DNA of 56,139 nucleotides from an uncultured Prevotellaceae bacterium (lineage in GTDB: Bacteria > Bacteroidota > Bacteroidia > Bacteroidales > Bacteroidaceae): contig CAMJQA010000017.1 in the NCBI GenBank assembly GCA_946407895.1, positions 1 to 56,139 on the forward strand. The letters run 5' to 3'. The translations under genes and the position numbers were made by a program. Under the pieces are notes generated by a model. That model saw only the letters and a list, made by a program, of their open reading frames with translations, searched no databases and was not told the origin of the DNA. How positions within the stretch are numbered: position 1 is the first letter of the stretch; the number at the start of each line of letters is the position of its first letter. Below are positions 1-6,807 of the stretch, piece after piece.

Positions 1-1
1 A

Positions 2-21
2 AAGTACTGTCAAGTACTGTC
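2..21. repeat. Tandem 10-mer at window edge
   Basis: AAGTACTGTC occurs twice in perfect tandem. It lies just inside the left edge and just downstream (minus strand) of a promoter-led short reading frame. It may be part of a mobile-element end, but the window is cut here. Confidence 0.6.
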
Positions 22-27
22 CTACTG

Positions 28-123
28 TCAACCCCCTCGGGGTGATGGCCGCCCCCTAAATGTCAGCCATCGGTTGCGATGGTTCTCCGTCATTTCAGAT
101 TGTTTCTGCATGTATCCGTTCAT
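28..123 (-). other. Short promoter-led minus-strand reading frame at the window edge
   Basis: A minus-strand TATATTTG box (150-143) with a TTTG 21 bases upstream (175-172) precedes an ATG at 123. The frame is only 31 codons (begins MNGYMQKQSEM) and ends at TGA 30-28. I recognise no family. It may be a genuine small peptide, the 5' end of a larger gene read in another frame beyond the window, or a mobile-element leader. The promoter is better supported than the peptide. Confidence 0.3.
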
Positions 124-142
124 GTCCTTTACTCTTCTAATG

Positions 143-175
143 CAAATATACGAAGGTCTTGCCCCTAAAACCAAA
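143..175 (-). promoter_or_regulatory. Bacteroidetes-type promoter, minus strand
   Basis: TTTG (175-172), 21 bases, TATATTTG (150-143). It fires toward the left edge. The rest of 1-555 holds a small perfect hairpin (CTGAATG/CATTCAG, around 275-291) and the leader described separately. I see no other gene in it. Confidence 0.5.
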
Positions 176-366
176 TATTGCAGGAATTAAAGCTTCTTAA
201 AACACGGATTTGCAATTCGCGAACCGCTAATTGATGCGTTAGAAGCATCTTTTCAAAGCAAAACAATAGTTTACTGAATGTGGCATTCAGATGCAAAAAT
301 GAGGCAAAAAGCGTCTTCTTCAGTTTATTTAATATAGTTTTTAGCCAATATTTGCTCTATTTTTAT

Positions 367-555
367 TAACTTTGCACACACAAAGTGAGCGTACGAAAGC
401 AGAACGGCTTCCGCTTACCTCGACAAAGACCATTAACGCCTAAAGGCAAAAAACATACAGAAGCCTCCTTGCAGTGTAAAAAGGGCTTGGTCGCCTGTCG
501 AGACACGGCTTGGAGGAAACGGAGATTCTTTCATAACTAAAGCAACTGCATTTTA
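367..555 (+). promoter_or_regulatory. Promoter box and foldable leader upstream of the BRO remnant
   Basis: TAACTTTG at 367-374 fits the -7 box; no clear -33 TTTG is seen at the normal distance. The following ~180 bases contain two interleaved complementary pairs: CTCGACA (419-425) with TGTCGAG (496-502), and CCTCC (464-468) with GGAGG (512-516). This is the a-b-a'-b' order of a pseudoknot. A small GCCT-aaa-GGC hairpin lies near 438-447. It is probably a structured 5' leader of the short gene that follows. Confidence 0.4.
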
Positions 556-714
556 ATGAATAACAAAAAATCCATACGCGTCTTCAATGACAGGGAAGTA
601 CGTGCCGTCTGGGACGACGAACTGGGCAAATGGTACTTCTCTAGGCCCCCGGCATCGCTCTTGACTTACGCCCGCGCCATTGAAGAGAACGTGCATCAAT
701 GCCTTGAACTATAA
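556..714 (+). pseudogene. Truncated BRO-N / DinD-type gene remnant
   Basis: This is a 52-codon frame. Its first ~29 residues (begins MNNKKSIRVFNDREVRAVWD, then GKWYFS) match the characteristic start of BRO-N/DinD-like antirepressor or Fic-associated proteins common in gut Bacteroidetes mobile regions. After residue 29 the usual continuation (V-x-D-V/I-V) is replaced by an unrelated 23-residue tail (RPPASLL...) that ends at TAA 712-714. Full-length relatives run to 200-300 residues, so this is a 5' fragment fused by deletion to other sequence. It sits 10 bases before the FAS1 lipoprotein gene and may now act only as a translated leader. The match is from memory of the family, not a search. Confidence 0.55.
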
Positions 715-724
715 ATGAAATGCG

Positions 725-2827
725 ATGAAAAAGAACTTTCTTTCAGCCTTATTGCTACTTGTACTTTGCGGCTGCAGGGAGCAGGTGGACACCTCCCTGC
801 GCTATGTCTTTACCACCTACACCGTTTCCAGCTACCTGGAGAAGTTTGAGCAATACAGCGAATACTACCGCCTGCTGGGCGAGAAGCGGGTGAGCGACGT
901 CTCGGAGACCAGCGTGCTGCAACTGCTGTCGGCCCGGGGGCACTATACGGTCTTTGCGCCGACCAACGAGGCCATCGATGCCTACCTGGACACGCTGGTT
1001 ACGCAGGGGCTGATTGAATATCCCGCGTGGGAGGCCTTTACCGACAGCATCAAGCGCGACAGTATTGAGCGAGCCATCGTCTATAACAGCATCATAGACT
1101 GTGGCGACAACGAAGACGCCCTGCATACCTGGGACTTCCCCACCCAGAGCGGATACGAGATGGTGCGCACGAACATGAACGACCGCAAGCTTTCGGTCTA
1201 TTACACCGCCGACCCGAACGACATCCTCATCAACGGCCTCTACCCCATCGACCATAAGAACCGCGACATCCTGCTGCTCAACGGCGTGGTGCACCAGATG
1301 GAGCAGGTGGTGGCGCCGCGCAGCATTACGGCGGCCACGTATCTGTGGGAAATCATCTCCGAACAGCGCGAGGGCTACCTGGTGATGGCCCGGGCCATAG
1401 AGGCATGCGGACTGATGGACACCCTGCGCCAATGGCGCGACGAGCGATACGAGACGCTCTACCAGCGGGGCCTCATCACCAACCTGCCGAACATCAACAG
1501 CCTGGGCTTTGCCGACGGCGGCATGGCCACGGCGCCGCGCCACAGGCTCATTGGCTTTACGATGTTCCTGGAGACGGACGACTACTGGCGCTCGCAGGGT
1601 CTTGATCCCGCCGACCCCGACCTGCTGCCAAAGCTGCAGGAGTGGGTACAGGAGCAGGGCCTCTACTCGCAGGACGACGTGTTCACCACGGGGCACGACT
1701 ATCAGAGCCCGGAAAACCTGCTGAACCAGTTTGTAACCTACCACATGCTACCCATGCGCATACCGGCCGACAAGCTGGTGATACACCACAACGAGAGCCG
1801 CTTCAACGTGAACAACCCCGACAAGCTGGGCATGGCGTGCGAGGAGCTGTACACCTCGATGGGCAAGCGCCGCCTGATAAAGCTCTATGAGAGCGCGGAG
1901 AGCCAAGGCGTGTTCCTGAACCGGTTCCCCGTGCTCGACACGGGGCGGCACGGCACGGGGCGCGAGCTCTCGTGCGACGCCGACAAGGTGGGCTGCCGCG
2001 TGGGCCGCGAAAGGCCGGAGGCCGTGCTGAGCGACATCATTAATGCCGTTATCTACCCGCTGGAGGGGCCCCTGGCCTATACCGACGACGTGCGCGACAA
2101 CCTGCACAGGCAGCGGCTGCGCATCGACGGCGTGGCCATGCTGCCCGAGGCCATGACGAACGACATACGCAAGAAGGCTTCGGAGACGCAAGACGCGCAG
2201 CAGGTCTATATCCCCAAGCAGAGCATCATCCAGTACTTCAACGACATGTGGATGAACGACGACTGCAACATGGTTTACTTCAACGCCTACAAGTATGGCT
2301 GGCCGGGCAAGAACGGCGACGAGATGAAGGCGGTGGGTCGATACGAGGTGACGTACCGCCTGCCGCCCGTGCCGCGGCGCGGGGTCTATGAACTGCGCTA
2401 TGCCATCATCTCCACCGACCGCCGGGGCGTGGCACAGGTGTATTTCGGCTCCGACTTCGACCGCCTGCCCGTGGCCGGCATACCCATGGACTGGACCATC
2501 CCGCCCCAGAACCCCATAACGGCCTGGGAGGCCGACACCGAGGACGATGACTACAACTCGGAGATTGACAAGCGCATGCGTAACAACGGCTACATGAACG
2601 GCGACAAGAGCAACTGCGTGCTTGGCGCGCCCAACAACTCGCTCCGTGAATACACGTGGGCCATGCGGCGCATACTGCTGCGGCAGTACATGGACCCCGA
2701 GCTGACGTACTACATACGCATGAAGTCGGTGCTCGACACTGACGCGAAGGAGTTCTACATGGACTACATAGAGCTCTGCCCCAAGGAGGTGTACGACAAC
2801 CCGGAGCGGCCGGAGGACATCTGGTAG
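725..2827 (+). CDS. Fasciclin (FAS1) domain lipoprotein A
   Basis: A 700-residue predicted surface or periplasmic lipoprotein. The signal peptide ends in a lipobox (LLVLCGC, Cys17). Residues ~30-200 form one FAS1 domain with the typical LLSARGHYTVFAPTNEAIDAYL stretch and a late NGVVHQMEQVVAP segment. A second, divergent FAS1-like region with insertions follows (LLNQFVTYHML near 340). The C-terminal ~200 residues are unassigned and end in CPKEVYDNPE-PEDIW. FAS1 domains generally mediate adhesion or glycan contacts; the substrate is unknown here. Its closest visible relative is the convergent gene at 2952-5096. No SusC/SusD pair adjoins it in this window. It is probably co-transcribed with the truncated BRO fragment. 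Confidence 0.85.
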   Translation: MKKNFLSALLLLVLCGCREQVDTSLRYVFTTYTVSSYLEKFEQYSEYYRLLGEKRVSDVSETSVLQLLSARGHYTVFAPTNEAIDAYLDTLVTQGLIEYPAWEAFTDSIKRDSIERAIVYNSIIDCGDNEDALHTWDFPTQSGYEMVRTNMNDRKLSVYYTADPNDILINGLYPIDHKNRDILLLNGVVHQMEQVVAPRSITAATYLWEIISEQREGYLVMARAIEACGLMDTLRQWRDERYETLYQRGLITNLPNINSLGFADGGMATAPRHRLIGFTMFLETDDYWRSQGLDPADPDLLPKLQEWVQEQGLYSQDDVFTTGHDYQSPENLLNQFVTYHMLPMRIPADKLVIHHNESRFNVNNPDKLGMACEELYTSMGKRRLIKLYESAESQGVFLNRFPVLDTGRHGTGRELSCDADKVGCRVGRERPEAVLSDIINAVIYPLEGPLAYTDDVRDNLHRQRLRIDGVAMLPEAMTNDIRKKASETQDAQQVYIPKQSIIQYFNDMWMNDDCNMVYFNAYKYGWPGKNGDEMKAVGRYEVTYRLPPVPRRGVYELRYAIISTDRRGVAQVYFGSDFDRLPVAGIPMDWTIPPQNPITAWEADTEDDDYNSEIDKRMRNNGYMNGDKSNCVLGAPNNSLREYTWAMRRILLRQYMDPELTYYIRMKSVLDTDAKEFYMDYIELCPKEVYDNPERPEDIW

Positions 2828-2891
2828 CCTCTGCCGGCGCCGCGGGCGGAAGGGCTGCGAGGCCTCAGCGAGGCGGAGACAGGGGGGAAAG

Positions 2892-2932
2892 AAACGTTGC
2901 GGCCCGGGAATGCCCGGGCCGCAACGTCTTTA
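2892..2932. terminator. Bidirectional terminator between the two FAS1 genes
   Basis: A perfect 14-bp stem (2895-2908 with 2913-2926) and a four-base AATG loop, GC-rich, with A-rich sequence on the left and CTTTAT on the right. It lies between the two converging stop codons, so it can serve both genes. Confidence 0.85.
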
Positions 2933-2951
2933 TGACTATTATATAATAACC

Positions 2952-5096
2952 CTACCAGATGTCCTCGGGGGTTTCGGGGTTGTCGTACACCTCCTTGGGG
3001 CATAGTTCGAAGTAGTCCATGTAGAGTTCCTTCTTGTCGGTGTCGAGCACGTTCTTTATCTTCATGTAGTAGGGTTTGTCGGGCTCTATGACTCCGCGCC
3101 AGATGATGTGGCGAAGTTTGTCGAAGGCCGACCCCTGCCGTTCGTTTGCGTTGACGGCTCCATTCTCGGTTACGCTCTTGCATCCCTTCATGACGTTCTT
3201 GTTTCGCATGCGCTTCTCCACCTCGGCGTCGTAGTCGTCGTCGCCCGAGTCGTCCTCGTAGCCGTATTTGGGGTGCGAGTTGGGCAGGGTCAGGTCGATG
3301 GGTATGCCTGCAGGGGCCTGGTAGTCGGGGTCGGGGCCGAAGTATATCTGCACCATGCCGCGCTGCGAGGTGGTGAGCACTTTGTAGCGCAGCTCGTAGA
3401 CGGCGCGGCGGGGCACGGGGGGCATGGTGAGGCGCACTTCATAGTATCCGGTGGCCTTCATCTCGTCGGTGTGCAGGTTGGGGCAGCTCGACTGGATGTT
3501 GTAGTACATCATGTGCGTGCCTTCGTTCTGCTGCATGTCGTGGAAGTAGTCGTAGGAGGTGAGCGTGTTGGGGATGAGCACTCTCAGAAAGCGCTCCTCG
3601 TTGCTTGTGACGCAGCGCATGTTGTTGTTCATGGCCTCGGGGAAGAGGCTCATGGCATCGAACCGCATGCGCTCGCGGCCCAGGTTGCGGCGCACGGCGT
3701 CGGTGAGGGCGAGGGGCCGGTCGATGGGATATACGGTGCAGTTCACTATGTCGTTCAGGATGGCCAGGGGCGACTCGCGGTTGACGCGGCACCCGGCCTT
3801 GTCGGGCTCGCAGGAGAGCTCGTGTCCGTCGGCGTGGCGCCCGTTGTTCATCTTGGGTGTGCGGTTGAGGTAGACGCCTTCGCTCTCCCTGCTCTCGAAT
3901 ATCTTCAGCAGGCGGCGCCTGCCCATGGTGGGGTAGTACTCATAGACGGGCACGCCGTAGCTGCCCTGTGCGCTGTTGTAGCCGCTCTCGCTGCGGTGGA
4001 ACACGAGCTGGTCGGCTGGTATGCGCATGCCCAGCATGTGGTAGGTGACCCACTGGTTGAGCAGGTTCTGGGGCGAGGCGTAGTCTGTGCCGGTGGTGAA
4101 GGTGTCGTACGTGAGGCTGTACTGCTCGTTGTCGAGCACCCACTGCTGCAGCCGTGGCAGCAGGCGGTCGGGGTCGTCGTGGGGGTCGAGGCCCTGGGTG
4201 CGCCAGTAGTCGTCGGTCTCGCTGAATATGGTGAAGCCGTATAGGCGGTGCTTGGGGGCATAGGCGATGTTGCCTTCGTTGAAGCCGTAGGTGGTCAGGC
4301 CCACGAGGTCGCTGATGCCGCCGCGCAGGTACTTGTCCTCGTAGGCTTCGTCGCGTGTCTGGCGCAGGGTATCCATGAGCCCGCATGCCCTGATGGCCTT
4401 GAACATGACGAGGAAGCCTTCCCTGTCCTTCTCGAGGTACCGCTGTATGTAGGTGGCGGCGGAGACGTTGCGCGGGGCCACTACCTTGCCCACCTCATGG
4501 ATAACGCCGTTGGTGCACGGGATGTCGCGCTGCCGCTCGCTGACGGGGCAGTCGCCGTTGATGTAGAGGCTGTCGGGGTAGCCGGGTATGTCGCGGTGCA
4601 CGGAGATGCGGTTGTCCATCATGTTGGAGCGGATGAACTCGGCGTTGTCCATCTGGGGGAAGTCGTGGGTCTCGAAGTAGGGGTCGTTGTCGCCCGAGTC
4701 GATGATGCTGTTCAGCACTATGGCGCGCTGGATGGAGTCGCGGTGGTGCTGGGTGTAGAAGCCGTCCCATGTGGGTGCGCTCATGAGCGTGCTGTCGTCG
4801 CGCATGACGTCGAGCAGGTAGGCGCGGATGGCTTCGTCGGTGGGGGCGAAGACGGTGTAGCGCCCGCGTGCCGAGAGCAGCTGCAGGACGCTGGTGCGCG
4901 ACACCTTGCTCACGGGCACCTGGCCGGCCAGGCGGACGTATTCGGCGTACTGCGGGTGCTCTTGCAGGTAACTGGCTATGGTGGGGGCATCGAAGACGTA
5001 GCGCACGCCGTCGTCTATCTGCTCGCTGCAGCAGGGGAGCAGGGCGACTGCGGCCATCACGGCCAGGAGGCGGCCGAGGGTGTTGTTTCTGTTCAT
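2952..5096 (-). CDS. Fasciclin (FAS1) domain lipoprotein B
   Basis: A 714-residue homologue of the neighbouring FAS1 lipoprotein, colinear along its length: lipobox (VALLPCC), LLSARGRYTVFAPTDEAIRAYL, LLNQWVTYHML, GCRVNRESPLAILNDI, and a nearly identical C-terminus (CPKEVYDNPETPEDIW). Like its partner it carries an N-terminal FAS1 domain, a second divergent FAS1-like region and a C-terminal domain of unknown type. Transcription starts from its own promoter (TTTG 5168-5165, TAACTTTG 5144-5137), so the pair is expressed separately toward a common terminator. It is probably an outer-membrane adhesin or glycan-associated protein; the partner is unknown. Confidence 0.85.
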   Translation of the reverse strand: MNRNNTLGRLLAVMAAVALLPCCSEQIDDGVRYVFDAPTIASYLQEHPQYAEYVRLAGQVPVSKVSRTSVLQLLSARGRYTVFAPTDEAIRAYLLDVMRDDSTLMSAPTWDGFYTQHHRDSIQRAIVLNSIIDSGDNDPYFETHDFPQMDNAEFIRSNMMDNRISVHRDIPGYPDSLYINGDCPVSERQRDIPCTNGVIHEVGKVVAPRNVSAATYIQRYLEKDREGFLVMFKAIRACGLMDTLRQTRDEAYEDKYLRGGISDLVGLTTYGFNEGNIAYAPKHRLYGFTIFSETDDYWRTQGLDPHDDPDRLLPRLQQWVLDNEQYSLTYDTFTTGTDYASPQNLLNQWVTYHMLGMRIPADQLVFHRSESGYNSAQGSYGVPVYEYYPTMGRRRLLKIFESRESEGVYLNRTPKMNNGRHADGHELSCEPDKAGCRVNRESPLAILNDIVNCTVYPIDRPLALTDAVRRNLGRERMRFDAMSLFPEAMNNNMRCVTSNEERFLRVLIPNTLTSYDYFHDMQQNEGTHMMYYNIQSSCPNLHTDEMKATGYYEVRLTMPPVPRRAVYELRYKVLTTSQRGMVQIYFGPDPDYQAPAGIPIDLTLPNSHPKYGYEDDSGDDDYDAEVEKRMRNKNVMKGCKSVTENGAVNANERQGSAFDKLRHIIWRGVIEPDKPYYMKIKNVLDTDKKELYMDYFELCPKEVYDNPETPEDIW

Positions 5097-5136
5097 CGGT
5101 GTATTATATATAAGGTATAATATGCTTTTTCCGCCG

Positions 5137-5168
5137 CAAAGTTACAACTTTTCCCCGAACGGGGCAAA
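5137..5168 (-). promoter_or_regulatory. Promoter of FAS1 lipoprotein B
   Basis: TTTG (5168-5165), 20 bases, TAACTTTG (5144-5137) on the minus strand, 41 bases before the ATG. Matches the Bacteroidetes -33/-7 consensus. Confidence 0.75.
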
Positions 5169-5225
5169 TGTAGCGGGCTTTTTATGCCGCGGCGGCCGGA
5201 TGCGGCTGGCCCACGGGGGGCCGGA

Positions 5226-6173
5226 TTACCCGAAGGCCTCCACCTCGGCGCAGTACTGGCCGTAGATGTAGTGCACGAGCAGCTTGCCGCGGTGGCCCTG
5301 TTCGGTGAGCAGCTGGGCAACGTGGCCCATGGTCATGCGCCAGTTTATCTCGATGCAGGGGCATATGCCCTCCTGGGCCAGCATCATGTCGACGCCCAGG
5401 GGGCCCCGGTAGCTGAAGGCGGCGAGGTACTGCTCCCACCAGCGCCTCACCTCCACCAGGGGCTGTGGCGGAACGTACTGTAGGAGCCACTGCAGCTTCT
5501 CGCCCTCGGGGGCCAGCCAGTTGCCGGTGTAGGCGCCCTGCTCGTTGGTGTGGAACAGGGAGAGTCCGCGGTACTCCACGCCCCCCTGCCCGTCGAGCTG
5601 GAAGAGCAGGGCAAAGTCGGCCAGCTTGTTGAGGGGCCGCTCGGCCACGATGCTGCCCTGCTGCCTCAGTATGCGGCGGCACCAGCCCTCGGCGCCGGGC
5701 GCGTCGCTCATCATGAGGCCCTTGCCGCTGCTGCTCCAGGGGGCCTTCAGCAGCTTGCGGGGCCCGGAGAGCGCATCCTCGGGCTGGGTGACGAGGCGGC
5801 TCTCGCCGCAGCGCAGGCCCTGGGCCACGCCGTCGTCGGCGAGGCGGCGCAGGGCCTCCACGGCCGTCTGCCGGTGCGAGAGCTGGCGCAGGCGCTGCAT
5901 CTCCTCCGGGCCTGGCATGAACTCGGGGGCCACGCCGGCAGCCTGCAGCTCATGTACGAGGGCGGGGCTCCAGCCCCAGGGGCGCACCTCGTCGCCGGGC
6001 TGCAGGCTGAGGGGCTCGTGCCCGTCCCACACCACGTCGCCCTCGCGGGCCCACCACTTGGGCAGCCAGTATAGGTCGTGCCTCATCTGCCTGGCGCTGG
6101 CCGGGGCCGTGTAGCCGGGCTTTCCGTCGGCCAGGGCCAGGTCGTTCTCGGGATTGAATATATGTAATGTCAT
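5226..6173 (-). CDS. ATP-grasp-like conserved Bacteroidetes protein
   Basis: A 315-residue cytoplasmic protein without signal peptide. It begins MTLHIFNPENDLALADG, a start I associate with an uncharacterised Bacteroidetes family. An ATP-grasp fold is suggested by the glycine/serine-rich nucleotide loop KAPWSSSGKGLMM (about 140-152) and the late metal-binding pattern E-x-N-x-R in CIEINWRMTMG (about 273-283). ATP-grasp enzymes usually join a carboxylate to an amine or thiol; no substrate can be named. It stands alone between FAS1 lipoprotein B and the repeat arrays. A weak minus-strand box (TAACTTCG, 6215-6208) may be its promoter. Confidence 0.7.
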   Translation of the reverse strand: MTLHIFNPENDLALADGKPGYTAPASARQMRHDLYWLPKWWAREGDVVWDGHEPLSLQPGDEVRPWGWSPALVHELQAAGVAPEFMPGPEEMQRLRQLSHRQTAVEALRRLADDGVAQGLRCGESRLVTQPEDALSGPRKLLKAPWSSSGKGLMMSDAPGAEGWCRRILRQQGSIVAERPLNKLADFALLFQLDGQGGVEYRGLSLFHTNEQGAYTGNWLAPEGEKLQWLLQYVPPQPLVEVRRWWEQYLAAFSYRGPLGVDMMLAQEGICPCIEINWRMTMGHVAQLLTEQGHRGKLLVHYIYGQYCAEVEAFG

Positions 6174-6261
6174 ACGGTTTTGTCAGTAGAATTGTCATTT
6201 CCGGCCGCGAAGTTACAAAAAAAATGCGGATGGGGGAAATATATGCGGCGATTTTATTTGA

Positions 6262-6317
6262 GGTTATAGGTTATTGGTTATAGGTTATTGGTTATAGGTT
6301 ATAGTTTATAGGTTATA
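6262..6317. repeat. Heptamer tandem array (GGTTATW)8
   Basis: Eight consecutive 7-base units, GGTTATA or GGTTATT (one GTTTATA). The first four alternate as a 14-base dimer. It directly precedes the 42-bp array. No coding role is apparent. Confidence 0.9.
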
Positions 6318-6363
6318 GGGAGGGCCAGAGGGCCTGACCGGACGGACATGAAAAAAGGCGGCC

Positions 6364-6690
6364 GACCAGGTCGGACGAACCTGAAAAAAGGCGACCGACC
6401 AGGTCGAATGTGCCCGGAAAGCGTTGCGGAGCACTTCCTACCAGGTCGAAAGTGCCCGGAAAGCGTTGCGGAGCACTTCCTACCAGGTCGAAAGTGCCCG
6501 GAAAGTGTTGCGGAGCATTCCCTACCAGGTCGAAAGTGCCCGGAAAGTGTTGCGGAGCACTTCCGACCAGGTCGGACGAGCCCGGAAAGCGTTGCGGAGC
6601 ACTTCCGACCAGGTCGGACGAGCCCGGAAAGCGTTGCGGAGCATTTCGACCCAGGGAGGACGGCTCCGGAAAAAGGCGGCTCCCCGGGGA
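6364..6690. repeat. 42-bp tandem repeat array with a palindromic core
   Basis: The marker ACCAGGT occurs at 6365, 6398, 6440, 6482, 6524, 6566 and 6608, with a diverged copy near 6649. The spacing is 33, then 42 five times, then 41. Most copies of the marker sit in a palindrome (CGACC-A-GGTCG); the rest of the unit is a conserved CCCGGAAAGYGTTGCGGAGCA stretch. Units at both edges are shorter, degenerate variants. All six frames read through because 42 is divisible by three, so the long frames here are not taken as genes. The stretch 6174-6807 otherwise holds the heptamer array and a terminator hairpin. Confidence 0.9.
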
Positions 6691-6738
6691 GGACGGCTCC
6701 GCAATGCGCAGCGACGGGGCACGCGAGCACAAAGCAGA

Positions 6739-6762
6739 GGGGGCACCGATGCCGGCGCCCCC
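6739..6762 (-). terminator. Hairpin downstream of GtaA-like gene B
   Basis: On the minus strand GGGGGCGCC, loop GGCATC, GGTGCCCCC (one G-U pair), starting 46 bases after the stop codon. No U-tract follows, so it may stabilise the 3' end or be a weak terminator. Confidence 0.5.
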
Positions 6763-6807
6763 CCCACAATGCTCAATGCGTATAAGCCATGCCGGGACAT
6801 CTCCCCC

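Noticed and set aside
3108..4244. 378-codon plus-strand frame
   Set aside because: Antisense of FAS1 lipoprotein B.
6299..6785. Open frames on both strands across the 42-bp array (14-residue peptide repeats)
   Set aside because: A 42-bp period keeps several frames open automatically. No start context, signal or family; read as non-coding repeat.
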